Source: Streptosporangiaceae bacterium NEAU-GS5 (lineage in GTDB: Bacteria > Actinomycetota > Actinomycetes > Streptosporangiales > Streptosporangiaceae). Taken from it: DNA of 64,000 nt. Both the position numbers and the translations under genes were made by a program. The stretch is taken from the NCBI GenBank assembly GCA_017592665.1, contig JAGFNW010000015.1:147484-211483 (forward strand), given 5' to 3'. Shown piece after piece: positions 39,529-49,337 of the stretch (within the stretch, counting starts at the first letter, position 1; the number at the start of each line of letters is the position of its first letter). The notes below the pieces were generated by a model that worked only from the letters and a program-made list of their open reading frames with translations, ran no database searches and had not been told where the DNA came from.

Positions 39529-40647
39529 GTGCGTCATACGGCAGCTGTTTCGGCGGGGGCCGCTCTACTCACCACGGCGCTCGTCGCGCTCCTCGTCACG
39601 AGCGCGGCCGCGCACGACGCCGGGTCGACCGTACGGACCGAGGAATGGGCGCTCGGCGCCTTGGAGGTCCCCCAGGCCTGGGAGGAGACGCGCGGCCGCG
39701 GTGTCACGGTCGCGGTGCTCGACACCGGCGTCGACGGACGCCATCCCGACCTCGCCGGTCAGGTCGTGCAGGGGCCCGACCTGACCGGGGTGCGGGGCGG
39801 CGGCGGCCGGCACGGCACGGCCATGGCGGGGCTGATCGCGGGACACGGGCACGGCCCGGGCCGCGACAACGGGATCGTCGGCATCGCGCCGGAGGCGCGG
39901 ATCCTGTCCGTGCGCGTGACGCTGGAGAACGACGACCCGCGCCGCGCCGATCCGGCGGTGATCTCCCGGCTGCGGGGCGCGGTGGCCGGCGGCATCCGCT
40001 ACGCCGTGGACCACGGCGCGCAGGTGATCAGCATGTCGCTGGGCGCTGGAAGCGGGTCCTACCAGGGCTCGCCGGCCGAGGTGGACGCCATCCAGTACGC
40101 GCTTGACCGCGGCGTGGTCCTCGTCGCCTCGTCGGGAAACGACGGCGCGGGCGCCAACCGGAGGAACTTCCCGGCCGCCTATCCGGGGGTCATCGCGGTC
40201 GGCGCCGTGGATCGGCTGCTGCGACCGGCGGCCTTCTCCAACCGGCACGACTACTTGTCCGTGGTCGCACCGGGCATGGCCATCGTGAGCGCGGACGGGC
40301 ACGACGCCTACGTGCAGGGCGACGGCACGAGCTCGGCCGCGGCGCTGGTGGCCGGTGTGGCCGCCCTCGTGCGCGCCCGGCACCCGGAGTTGTCGGGGGC
40401 CGAGGTCCGCCGGGCCATCCAGGCGGGCACGCTGCGCCGGCCGCAGTCGGGCCGCGACGACGCGTACGGCCACGGGGTGGTCAACGCCCGTCTCGCCCTG
40501 CGGGCGGCCGCGACGCTCCGGCCGCGGCCCGCGACCCATGGGGAGGGCCCGGACAAGGCGATCACGGCGGCGCTGGTCGGGCTGGCCGTCGCGATGGCGA
40601 CGCGCGTGCGCCGCAGACCGGGCCGCCACCTCGCGGCCCGCCGTTGA
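39529..40647 (+). CDS. secreted S8 family subtilisin-like peptidase, mycosin-like
   Basis: The 372-residue protein begins with a signal peptide (GTG start; RHTAAVSAGAALLTTALVALLVTSAAAHD). The catalytic triad is Asp65 (VAVLDTGVDG), His95 (GRHGTAMAG) and Ser268 (GDGTSSAAALVAG), with the oxyanion Asn204 in SSGNDG. A C-terminal transmembrane helix (ITAALVGLAVAMATRV) and a basic tail anchor it, as in mycosins of type VII secretion. No ESX genes are in the window, so it may be a free-standing protease. The Ser motif lacks the usual Pro (GTSxAxP). Confidence 0.92.
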   Translation: MRHTAAVSAGAALLTTALVALLVTSAAAHDAGSTVRTEEWALGALEVPQAWEETRGRGVTVAVLDTGVDGRHPDLAGQVVQGPDLTGVRGGGGRHGTAMAGLIAGHGHGPGRDNGIVGIAPEARILSVRVTLENDDPRRADPAVISRLRGAVAGGIRYAVDHGAQVISMSLGAGSGSYQGSPAEVDAIQYALDRGVVLVASSGNDGAGANRRNFPAAYPGVIAVGAVDRLLRPAAFSNRHDYLSVVAPGMAIVSADGHDAYVQGDGTSSAAALVAGVAALVRARHPELSGAEVRRAIQAGTLRRPQSGRDDAYGHGVVNARLALRAAATLRPRPATHGEGPDKAITAALVGLAVAMATRVRRRPGRHLAARR

Positions 40648-40671
40648 CCGAGCAAGCGCTTGTGTCAGACT
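40644..40671 (+). promoter_or_regulatory. promoter with embedded TetR-type palindrome, leaderless gene 40679
   Basis: A -35 TTGACC (40644-40649), a 16-bp spacer containing the perfect palindrome CAAGCGCTTG (40653-40662), and a -10 CAGACT (40666-40671) end 7 bp before the ATG at 40679. Transcription should start at the ATG. The palindrome would be blocked by a TetR-type repressor. Confidence 0.6.
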
Positions 40672-40678
40672 AGGGCGC

Positions 40679-41065
40679 ATGTGGTTCACGGTCGAGGACG
40701 ATCTGACCTATCTGGTGGGCTCGCGCTGCGCCGACTGCGGCGCGTACTTCTTCCCTCCCGTCGCCGGCGGCTGCCGCAATCCGCGCTGCGACGGCCAGGA
40801 TCTCCAGGAAACGCGGTTGTCGCGCCGCGGCACGGTCTGGTCGTATACGAACGCCTGTTATCCGCCTCCCGCGCCCTTCGTCGCGGCCGAGCCGTACGTG
40901 CCGGTGACCCTGGCCGCGGTGGCGCTCGCCGAGGAGGGCTTGGTGGTGCTCGGCCAGGTCAAGGACCTCACCGTGGACGACCTCGAGGTCGGCATGGAGC
41001 TGGAGCTGACCAGCGGCCCGCTCGCCGACGGCCCGCTCGTGTGGATGTGGGGGGCCGCGTCATGA
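40679..41065 (+). CDS. Zn-ribbon OB-fold protein (DUF35, acyl-CoA-associated)
   Basis: The 128-residue protein has a rubredoxin-like zinc ribbon (Cys17, Cys20, Cys32, Cys37). An OB fold typical of DUF35 partners of thiolase-like enzymes follows. In steroid side-chain cleavage, a DUF35 protein binds the Ltp2 aldolase to form a complex. Here it overlaps the thiolase gene by ATGA, supporting such a complex. The leaderless promoter lies just upstream. Confidence 0.92.
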   Translation: MWFTVEDDLTYLVGSRCADCGAYFFPPVAGGCRNPRCDGQDLQETRLSRRGTVWSYTNACYPPPAPFVAAEPYVPVTLAAVALAEEGLVVLGQVKDLTVDDLEVGMELELTSGPLADGPLVWMWGAAS

Positions 41066-42237
41066 GCGTCGTGGTGCTCGGCGCCGGGATGCACCCGTGG
41101 GGCAAGCAGGGCCGCCCCTTCCAGGAGTACGGCCTGGCCGCGGCCCGCGCCGCGCTGAAGGACGCCGGCCTCACCTGGCCCGACGTCCAATACGTGGTCG
41201 GCGCCGACACGATCAGGAACGGCTACCCGGGCCTCGTGTCCGCGGCCACCTTCAGTCAGGCCATGGGCTGGACCGGCGCCCGCATCGCGTCCTGCTACGC
41301 CGCGTGCGCCTCCGGCGCGCAGGCCATCGACATCGCCCGCGCGCGGATCCTCGCCGGGCTCTGCGACGTCGCGCTCGTGGTCGGCGCGGACGCCGCGCCC
41401 AAGGGCTTCTTCACCCCGGTCGGCGGCGAGAACGACCCCGACCATCTGCGGTTCCGCCTGCTCGGCGCGACCAACCCGGCCTACTTCGCCCTCTACGCCC
41501 GCAGGCGGATGGCAATGTACGGCGACACACCGGACGACTTCGCGGCCGTCAAGGTCAAGAACTCCCGGGCCGGCGCGCTCAACCCGTACGCCCGCTATCG
41601 GGCCGAGGTGACGGCGGAGCAGGTCGCGGCCTCGCCGATGGTGGCCGACCCGCTGCGGCTGCTGGACATCTGCGCGACCTCCGACGGCGGCGCGGCTCTC
41701 GTTCTCGCGTCCCGGAGGTACGCGGGGAGCCGCGGCGCCGTAGAGATCGCGGCCGTGTCCACGGTCACTCCGACCTACCCCAACACCGTCCTCGAACTCC
41801 CCAACTTCGCCACCGATTCCACGGCCGCCGTCCCTCCGCCGGAAAATCCGTTCCGGACGGACATCGCTCGCGCGGCGTACGAGGAGGCGGGTCTCGGGCC
41901 GGAAGATCTCTCCTTGGCGGAGGTCTACGACCTGTCCACGGCCCTCGAACTCGACTGGTATGAGGACATCGGGCTCTGCGCCCGCGGCGAGGCGGCCAAG
42001 CTGGTGCGATCGGGCGAGACCGCCCTGGGCGGCCGGCTTCCGGTCAACCCCTCCGGCGGTCTCGCCTCCTTCGGCGAGGCCATCCCGGCGCAGGCGATCG
42101 CGCAGGTGTGCGAGCTGACGGCGCAGCTGAGGGGAACGGCGGGGCCGCGCCAGGTGGAAAAGGCGCGGGTCGGTCTCGCCGCCAACCAAGGGTTGTTCGG
42201 CCACGGATCAGCCGTGATCGCCACGTCCCGCAGGTGA
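41062..42237 (+). CDS. thiolase-fold lipid-transfer protein, Ltp2-like aldolase
   Basis: The 391-residue protein has the thiolase fold with the region CYAACASGAQAID (Cys78 and Cys82, the latter at the nucleophile position). It lacks the conserved His of the GHP motif (it reads GGLASFGEAIPAQ) and the C-terminal Cys of the CxG motif (it reads GLFGHGSAV). These losses are those seen in Ltp2-type retro-aldolases rather than true thiolases. Together with the DUF35 partner it probably cleaves a steroid- or acyl-CoA aldol in lipid catabolism. A bidirectional terminator follows. Confidence 0.88.
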   Translation: MSVVVLGAGMHPWGKQGRPFQEYGLAAARAALKDAGLTWPDVQYVVGADTIRNGYPGLVSAATFSQAMGWTGARIASCYAACASGAQAIDIARARILAGLCDVALVVGADAAPKGFFTPVGGENDPDHLRFRLLGATNPAYFALYARRRMAMYGDTPDDFAAVKVKNSRAGALNPYARYRAEVTAEQVAASPMVADPLRLLDICATSDGGAALVLASRRYAGSRGAVEIAAVSTVTPTYPNTVLELPNFATDSTAAVPPPENPFRTDIARAAYEEAGLGPEDLSLAEVYDLSTALELDWYEDIGLCARGEAAKLVRSGETALGGRLPVNPSGGLASFGEAIPAQAIAQVCELTAQLRGTAGPRQVEKARVGLAANQGLFGHGSAVIATSRR

Positions 42238-42249
42238 CGGATCGCGCGA

Positions 42250-42281
42250 GAAGGCCCTCACCGCGCGCGGTGAGGGCCTTC
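42250..42281. terminator. bidirectional terminator between the ltp2-like and dppF genes
   Basis: A perfect 13-bp stem GAAGGCCCTCACC / GGTGAGGGCCTTC with a 6-nt loop lies between convergent genes, 12 nt after the left stop and 17 nt before the right one. Confidence 0.85.
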
Positions 42282-42298
42282 TTCGGCGTCAGGACGCG

Positions 42299-43298
<1,000 letters not shown>

Positions 43299-43315
<17 letters not shown>

Positions 43316-44336
43316 CGAGAACCTCCCTGAAGTAGTGGCAGGCGCTGCTCCGGGTGCCGCTGATCTCGTAGAGCGGCGGCACGTCGGTGACGCAGTTGTC
43401 GCGCCGATACGGGCAGCGCGGGTGGAAGGCGCAGCCGGTCGGCATGTCGAGCAGGTTGGGCGGCAGGCCCTTGATCGCGTACAGGTCCTGCCCCTTGAGG
43501 TCGACCCGGGGGATCGACTCCAGCAGGCCCTTGGAGTAGGGGTGCGCGGGGCTGGCGTAGACGTCGTGCACGAGCGCGTGCTCGACGATCCGCCCGCCGT
43601 ACATGACCGCGATCTTGTCGGCCACGTCCGCGACCACGCCCAGGTCGTGCGTGATCAGGATGAGCCCCATGTTGCTCTCGCGCTGGAGTTCGGCGAGCAG
43701 CTCCATGATCTGGGCCTGTACGGTCACGTCGAGCGCGGTGGTCGGCTCGTCCGCGATCAGCACCTCCGGGTCGAGCGCGATCGACATCGCGATCATGATG
43801 CGCTGGCGCATGCCACCGGAGAACTGGTGCGGGTAGTCGTGGACGCGCTGCTTGGCGGCGGGGATGCGGACCCGCTCCATCAGCTCGACCGCCTTGGCGT
43901 ACCCCTGCTTCTTGGACATGCCCTTGTGCACCCGGAACATCTCGGCGATCTGCCAGCCGACGGTGAACACGGGGTTGAGCGCGGAGAGCGCGTCCTGGAA
44001 GATCATCGCGATCCGCTGGCCGCGGATCTGGGTGCGCGCCTCCTCCGACAGCCGCAGCATGTCGGTGCCGTGGAAGCGGACCTCACCCTTGGGGATGCGG
44101 GCCGGCGGCATGTCGAGGATGCCCATGATGGCCTGCGCCGTGACGGACTTGCCCGACCCGGATTCGCCCAGCACGGCGAGGGTCTCCCCCGCGCTCAGCG
44201 AATACGAGACGCCGTTGACGGCCCGCACGAGACCCTGCCGGGTCTTGAACTCCACGTGCAGGTTGTCCACCGCGAGCAGCGGCTCGGCGGAGCGGTCGGC
44301 CGGAAGCAGGTGCGTGTCGACAGACGGGTTGGTCAC
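43299..44336 (-). CDS. oligopeptide ABC transporter ATP-binding protein, DppD/OppD type
   Basis: The 345-residue ATPase has Walker A GESGSGKS, the signature [17 protein letters not shown] and Walker [13 protein letters not shown]. The Cys-rich C-terminal domain [22 protein letters not shown] is also present. It is the second ATPase of the heterodimeric pair. The GTG start lies 12 nt after the dppC stop. Confidence 0.94.
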
Positions 44337-44348
44337 TTGTCAGCCCTC

Positions 44349-45266
44349 CTATCGAAGCTTCGGGTCGAGCGCGTCACGTACGGCGTCGCCTAGCATGACG
44401 AACGCGAGCACGGTGATGCTGAGGAACAGGGCGGGGAACAGCAGCGGCTCCGGCTGGGCGAGGAACCACGGCCGGGCGTCACTGATCATCAGGCCCCAGG
44501 AGATGGTCGGCGACTGCACGCCCACGCCCAGGAACGACAGCCCCGCCTCCGCGGCGATGAACGCGCCGAGGTTCAGCGTCGCCGTCACGATGACCGGGGC
44601 CACCGCGTTCGGCAGGATGTGCCGGATCATGATCCGGCCCGAGCTGGCACCCAGCGCGCGTGCGGCCACCACGAAGTCCTGGTTCTTGGCCGAGATGACC
44701 GCGGCCCGCATGATCCGCAGCAACAGCGGCCAATACAGCACGCCGAGGGCCATGACGACGGTCCCGATGCCGGCGTTGTCGCGGCCGATCACCGACAGGA
44801 TGAGCAGGGCGCCGAGGATCGGCGGGATCGCGAAGAAGATCTCCGCGACGCGCGAGAGCAGGACGTCGCTCCACCGGCCGAAGAACCCGGCGACCAGGCC
44901 CATGCCGCCGCCCACGACGGTCGTGATGACCGTGGTGATGATGCCGACCAGGATCGAGACCCGGGCCCCGTAGATCACCCGCGAGTAGGTGTCGCAGCCG
45001 AGGTTGTCGGTCCCGAACCAGTGCTCCCCGGTGATCCCCCTGCGCGCGGTCTTCAGGTCGCAGGTGGCCGGGTCGTAGGCGTTGATGTGGGAGAAGATCG
45101 ACGGGAACGCGGCCATCAGGATCAGGATGAGGGCCAGGACGGAGCCGATCAGGAACACCTTGTTGCGCCGCAGGTCGTACCAGGCGTCGGACCAGAGGCT
45201 GGCCGGCTTCTCCGCCTTCACTCGCCGCGCGTGCTTGGGCGGCTGCTGGGTGATGGTGTCACTCAT
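44349..45266 (-). CDS. peptide ABC transporter permease, DppC type
   Basis: The 305-residue permease has an N-terminal cytoplasmic segment and six membrane spans. The EAA loop is ARALGASSGRIMIRHILPNAVAP, the contact with the ATPases. The long insert HINAYDPATCDLKTARRGITGEHWFGTDNLGCDTYSRVIYG is typical of DppC. It overlaps dppB by 8 bp. Confidence 0.93.
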   Translation of the reverse strand: MSDTITQQPPKHARRVKAEKPASLWSDAWYDLRRNKVFLIGSVLALILILMAAFPSIFSHINAYDPATCDLKTARRGITGEHWFGTDNLGCDTYSRVIYGARVSILVGIITTVITTVVGGGMGLVAGFFGRWSDVLLSRVAEIFFAIPPILGALLILSVIGRDNAGIGTVVMALGVLYWPLLLRIMRAAVISAKNQDFVVAARALGASSGRIMIRHILPNAVAPVIVTATLNLGAFIAAEAGLSFLGVGVQSPTISWGLMISDARPWFLAQPEPLLFPALFLSITVLAFVMLGDAVRDALDPKLR

Positions 45267-46200
45267 AGCGAATCCTGGGGTCGAGTACGGCGTACAGCAG
45301 GTCGACGACGAGGTTCGCGACGACGTAGATCAGCACGAGGACCGTCACGATGCCGACGACGACCGTGTTCTCTCTCAGGTAGACGGACTGGAACAGCTGT
45401 AGTCCGATGCCCGGCAGGTTGAAGATGGTCTCTGTGATCACCGCCCCGCCCATCAGGGCGCCGAGGTCGGCGCCGAGATAGGTGACCAGTGGGATCAGCG
45501 AGTTGCGCAGCGCGTGCCTGCCGAGCACGCGCCGGCGTGGCATGCCCTTGGCCACCGCCGTCCTGATGAAGTCCGAGCGGAGGGTCTCCATCAGGCTCGT
45601 CCTGGTCAGCCGCGTCAGGTACGCGATCGACGTGGTGGCGAGCACGAAACCGGGCAGCAGGTAGCTCTTCTCACCCGCGCCGATGCCGGCCACGGGGACC
45701 AGCTCGATGCCCGTGCCCAGCTTGAACTTGACGCCCAGCCACAGCTGCAGCACGAAGCCCATGACCAGCGGCGGGATGGACACCAGGAGCAGGGTGACGG
45801 CCAGCACGAACTGGTCCTGCCAGCGCCCCCGGCGCAGCGCCGACCAGAGGCCGAGCCCGACGCCGATGATGGCCTCCATGACCAGCGCCGTGAGCGCGAG
45901 TTGGAGGGTCACCTGGAACTTGCCGGCGAAGATCGAGGACACTTCGACGCCGCGGAACGTCGTGCCGAAGTTCCCCGAGAAGATGCCGGTCAGATAGTGC
46001 CAGTACTGAACGAGTAGGGGGTCGTCCAAGCCGAACTTGTCACGCAGGGCCCGGGCGATGACCGGGTCCATGCGGCGGTCTCCGCCGAGCGCCTGAATGG
46101 GGTCGCCGGGGAGAGCGTAGACGATGACGAAGATAAAGAATGTGGTGCCCACCAGAACAGGGATCGCCTGTAGCAGGCGCCTGAGCGCATAGCGGCCCAT
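45259..46200 (-). CDS. peptide ABC transporter permease, DppB type
   Basis: The 313-residue permease starts MGRYALRRLLQAIPVLVGTTFFIFVIVYALPGDPI, the DppB signature, and has an EAA loop TAVAKGMPRRRVLGRHALRNSLIPL. Six membrane spans. It forms the transmembrane channel with DppC. The gene is separated from the upstream substrate-binding-protein gene by an internal stem-loop (46222-46254). Confidence 0.93.
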   Translation of the reverse strand: MGRYALRRLLQAIPVLVGTTFFIFVIVYALPGDPIQALGGDRRMDPVIARALRDKFGLDDPLLVQYWHYLTGIFSGNFGTTFRGVEVSSIFAGKFQVTLQLALTALVMEAIIGVGLGLWSALRRGRWQDQFVLAVTLLLVSIPPLVMGFVLQLWLGVKFKLGTGIELVPVAGIGAGEKSYLLPGFVLATTSIAYLTRLTRTSLMETLRSDFIRTAVAKGMPRRRVLGRHALRNSLIPLVTYLGADLGALMGGAVITETIFNLPGIGLQLFQSVYLRENTVVVGIVTVLVLIYVVANLVVDLLYAVLDPRIRYE

Positions 46201-46221
46201 ACGGTCTCCGATAACTGCACA

Positions 46222-46254
46222 AGGGGCAGCCCGTGCAACCGACGGGCTGCCCCT
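46222..46254 (-). terminator. intra-operon stem-loop between the binding-protein and dppB genes
   Basis: AGGGGCAGCCCGT pairs with ACGGGCTGCCCCT (13 bp, 7-nt loop), without a strong U tail. Placed between the binding-protein and permease genes, it probably causes partial termination or 3' protection, giving more binding protein than permease. Confidence 0.65.
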
Positions 46255-46317
46255 AGGGTGATCGCACTTCCCGGCAGGCTCAAGGGGGGATATCAGCCGT
46301 CCGGGAATCGGTGGGAG

Positions 46318-47976
46318 TTAGGCCCTTTCGATGCTCATCACGTCGAGAGCCTCGTACGGGTCGAGAACGACGTTCTTGACGTTCTGCGAGTAGGCGGCGT
46401 TGACCTTGTAGAAGTAGATCGGCACGTAGGCCAGGTCCTTCAGGGCCAGGTCGTCGGCCTGCTGGTAGAGCTTGATGCCCTCGTCCGCGCTGGAGGCCGA
46501 GTCGGCCTTGTTCAGCAGGTCGTCCAGCTGCTTGTTGGAGTACTGCACGTAGTTGGAGCTGCCGCCGGTGCCGAAGATCGGGCGGAGGTAGTCCTCAGGC
46601 GACGGGTAGTCCATCAGCCACGCCATGCGGAAAGCGCCCTGGACCTTCTTCTTGCCCAGGTCGTCGAGGATCAGCGCGAACTTCTCGTACGGCTTCGGCG
46701 TCACGGTGATGCCGAGGGCCGTGCGGATGTTGTTGGCCGCCGCCTCGATCCAGTTCTTGTGGCCGCCGTCGGCGTTGTAGCTGAGGGTGACCTCCTTGAC
46801 CTTGCCGCCGCCGTTGGCGTCCCACAGGGCCTTGGCCTTGGCCGGGTCGTAGGTGCAGGCCTCGCCACAGGCGCCCTGGCGGTAACCGGGGATGAGCGGG
46901 CTCAGGTTGTCGTCGGCCGGCGTGCGGGCGCCGGAGAAGACCGTGTCGGTGATCGTCTTGCGGTCGATCGACATGGAGATGGCCTTGCGCAGCTCAGGGT
47001 TCTGCGCGTAGTCGCCGCCGGTCTGGATGTTGAAGCCCAGCCAGCCCACGCCGGACGAGGCCTGCTCGATGTACCGGTCGCCGAAGGTGGCCTTCGCGGT
47101 CGGGATCTGGGCGTCGGGAAGGACGTCCATCACGTCGAGGTTGCCGGCCAGCAGGTCGTTGTAGGCCGTGTTCATGTCGGTGTAGATCTTGTACTCGATC
47201 GCGTCGGCCTTGGCCTTGCCGCCCTTGAACGTGTCGTTCCGGACGACCTCGATGGCCTGGTCGGTGCCCCGCGCGTACGGCTTGGCCAGCTTGAACGGGC
47301 CGTTGGTGACCGGGTTCTTGGCGTAGTCGGCGGAGATCTTCTTGTCGGCGCCGAACGCGGCCTTCGGCAGCGGGAAGAAGGCGGAGTAGCCGAGCTCGGT
47401 CTCGAAGCCGGAGAACGGGTGGGTGAGCTCGACGGTGAAGGTGGTGTCGTCGACGACCTTGAGGCCCGACAGCTCGGTCGCCTTCGGGGCCGGAGTGGCG
47501 CCCGACGTGTCGGGGGCCGGGTTCATGTCGTCATAGCCCTTGACGACCGACAGGTAGTAGTTGAGCTGCTGCGCGTTGGATCCGAGAGCCGTGTAGTTCC
47601 ACGCGTCCACGAAGTTCTGCGCGGTGACCGGCGTGCCGTCGCTCCAGGTGTAGCCCGGCTTCAGCTTGATCGTCCAGTTGGTGGCCGTGTCGTCCGGGGT
47701 GACGGACTCGGCGAGGTTCAGCTGCGGCTTGGCGTTCTGGTCGTAGCTGACCAGACCGACGTACAGGCCCTTGATGACCTCAGCGCCGCTGCTCTCACCC
47801 GTGTTGCCAGGAATGAGGTCGTTCTGCGGCTCGCCGATGTAGACCTTGATGGGGTTGGCGGCGGCGCCACCGGAGGCACCGGACGAAGTCGTGCTGCTGC
47901 CACCGCCACAGGCGGAGACCGCAAGCGCGAGCAGCGCGGCCCCGGCAACAATCTTCGCGCTCATGGAAACGCGCAT
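46318..47976 (-). CDS. ABC transporter substrate-binding lipoprotein (peptide)
   Basis: The 552-residue protein has a lipoprotein signal with lipobox AVSAC (Cys23) followed by a Gly/Ser linker. The mature part is of the SBP_bac_5 family, with the segment YTWSDGTPVTAQNFVDAWNYTALG near the start and WLGFNIQTGGDYAQNPELRKAISMSIDRKTI in the middle. It captures peptides outside the membrane for DppBCDF. It is the first gene of the operon; AGGGAGGA lies 11-13 nt before the ATG. Confidence 0.94.
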   Translation of the reverse strand: MRVSMSAKIVAGAALLALAVSACGGGSSTTSSGASGGAAANPIKVYIGEPQNDLIPGNTGESSGAEVIKGLYVGLVSYDQNAKPQLNLAESVTPDDTATNWTIKLKPGYTWSDGTPVTAQNFVDAWNYTALGSNAQQLNYYLSVVKGYDDMNPAPDTSGATPAPKATELSGLKVVDDTTFTVELTHPFSGFETELGYSAFFPLPKAAFGADKKISADYAKNPVTNGPFKLAKPYARGTDQAIEVVRNDTFKGGKAKADAIEYKIYTDMNTAYNDLLAGNLDVMDVLPDAQIPTAKATFGDRYIEQASSGVGWLGFNIQTGGDYAQNPELRKAISMSIDRKTITDTVFSGARTPADDNLSPLIPGYRQGACGEACTYDPAKAKALWDANGGGKVKEVTLSYNADGGHKNWIEAAANNIRTALGITVTPKPYEKFALILDDLGKKKVQGAFRMAWLMDYPSPEDYLRPIFGTGGSSNYVQYSNKQLDDLLNKADSASSADEGIKLYQQADDLALKDLAYVPIYFYKVNAAYSQNVKNVVLDPYEALDVMSIERA

Positions 47977-48431
47977 TGTGGGTGGATCCTCCCTCTAAGG
48001 ATGGGCGTTGGCGCTGAGCTGGACCTGGTCGACCTGATCCCTTGTGAGGCCACGGCTTTCCCGGACCGGTTTTTCAGGCACGGTCAAACCAGCTGACGCC
48101 CTGCCAGTCGTCCGTGAGCATCCCTCACCACGCGCAGCAGTGTTGTCTCCACTACATTGCAGTTCGGTCACACGTGCGTCTGTGGGGCGTCATACGCATA
48201 CCAACAAGCTTGGCCTTAATGCCGTGTGCAGGCATGAAACCCCCATCAAGGTACACATGTCGAGAGAGTGGTCGAGACGCGGTACTCACTTGGCATCCGG
48301 GACCGTGCCGTTGTCCCCATGCGACCACCCTGTGGGCTACCTTTGACCAAGCCATATCGGAGTCCACGTGGCATGCCAACGCGCCCTCGGCGCAGGCTTG
48401 CCATTCGCCACCATCCAATAGAGTCACAGCC
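47977..48431. other. divergent promoter region between the dpp operon and the TagGH-like genes
   Basis: The 455-bp gap drives the peptide-transporter operon leftward and the polysaccharide exporter genes rightward. I could not single out promoters with confidence. Short open frames across it (for example 48044-48346) have no ribosome-binding site and unusual composition, and I do not call them genes. Confidence 0.5.
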
Positions 48432-49337
48432 ATGAGCCAGCCGGAATCCGCGGTCGCGGACGCCCAGGCGGGCGGCCGAGCGGGGGAATCGCTGGCCGAG
48501 CTCGCCGCGCGTCACGGGCTGCGACGCGCCATCGCGCGCCCCAGCATGCCCGCCTACCTGCGACAACTGTGGGAGCGGCGGCACTTCATCCTGACGTATG
48601 CGACCTCGCGCAACGTCTCGAAGTATTCGGAGTCCGCGCTCGGTCAGCTCTGGCAGGTGCTCACCCCGCTGCTCAACGCGGCCGTCTACTGGCTGATGTT
48701 CGGCGTGATCCTCGCGCAGAGCAAGAAGATCGACAACTATCCCGCCTTCCTGATCACCGGCGTGATGGTCTTCACCTTCACCCAGCGGACGGTCACGGGC
48801 GGGTCCAAGTCGATCTCCAGCAACCTGTCGCTGATCCGCGCCCTGCACTTCCCACGGGCGGCGCTCCCGCTGGCGTACGCGATTCAGGAGCTGCAGCTGC
48901 TCGGCTGGTCGATGGGCGTGCTCTTCGTCCTCGTGCTGATCACGGGCGTGCACATCACCTGGCTGTGGCTGCTGGTGCCCGTCACGCTCGTCCTGCAACT
49001 GGTGTTCAACGTGGGCGCCAGCCTGTTCATGGCCCGGATCGGGGCGTTCGTCCGTGACATGAACCAGTTGCTCCCCTTCGTCCTGCGCACCTGGCTGTAC
49101 GCGTCGGGTGTCTTCTACGACATCTCCGACAAGACCAAGGGCCTGCCCGCCGCGCTGCGGTGGGCACTGGAGTTCAACCCGGCCGCGGCTTACATCAAGT
49201 TCATGCGTGATGTGCTTATCTACGGGCACCTGCCAGAACGATGGGTCTGGGCGACTTGCATATTCTGGGCAGTGTTCGCGCTAATCGTCGGCTTCTGGTA
49301 CTTCTGGCGGGCCGAAGAGAGGTACGGCCGTGGCTGA
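48432..49337 (+). CDS. polysaccharide/teichoic-acid type ABC exporter permease (TagG-like)
   Basis: The 301-residue permease (ATG at 48432) has a short basic cytoplasmic N-terminus and six spans of the ABC-2 family. It shows the segment YSESALGQLWQVLTPLLNAAVYWLMFGVIL and the re-entrant LRTWLYASGVFYDISDKTKGLP, typical of wall-polysaccharide exporters. Its 3' end overlaps the ATPase gene by 8 bp. A cell-wall polymer or galactan precursor is a likely cargo; no glycosyltransferases are in view. Confidence 0.9.
   Translation: MSQPESAVADAQAGGRAGESLAELAARHGLRRAIARPSMPAYLRQLWERRHFILTYATSRNVSKYSESALGQLWQVLTPLLNAAVYWLMFGVILAQSKKIDNYPAFLITGVMVFTFTQRTVTGGSKSISSNLSLIRALHFPRAALPLAYAIQELQLLGWSMGVLFVLVLITGVHITWLWLLVPVTLVLQLVFNVGASLFMARIGAFVRDMNQLLPFVLRTWLYASGVFYDISDKTKGLPAALRWALEFNPAAAYIKFMRDVLIYGHLPERWVWATCIFWAVFALIVGFWYFWRAEERYGRG

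Noticed and set aside
48044..48346. 100-aa frame in the divergent promoter region
   Set aside because: No ribosome-binding site, odd composition, overlaps the likely promoters.
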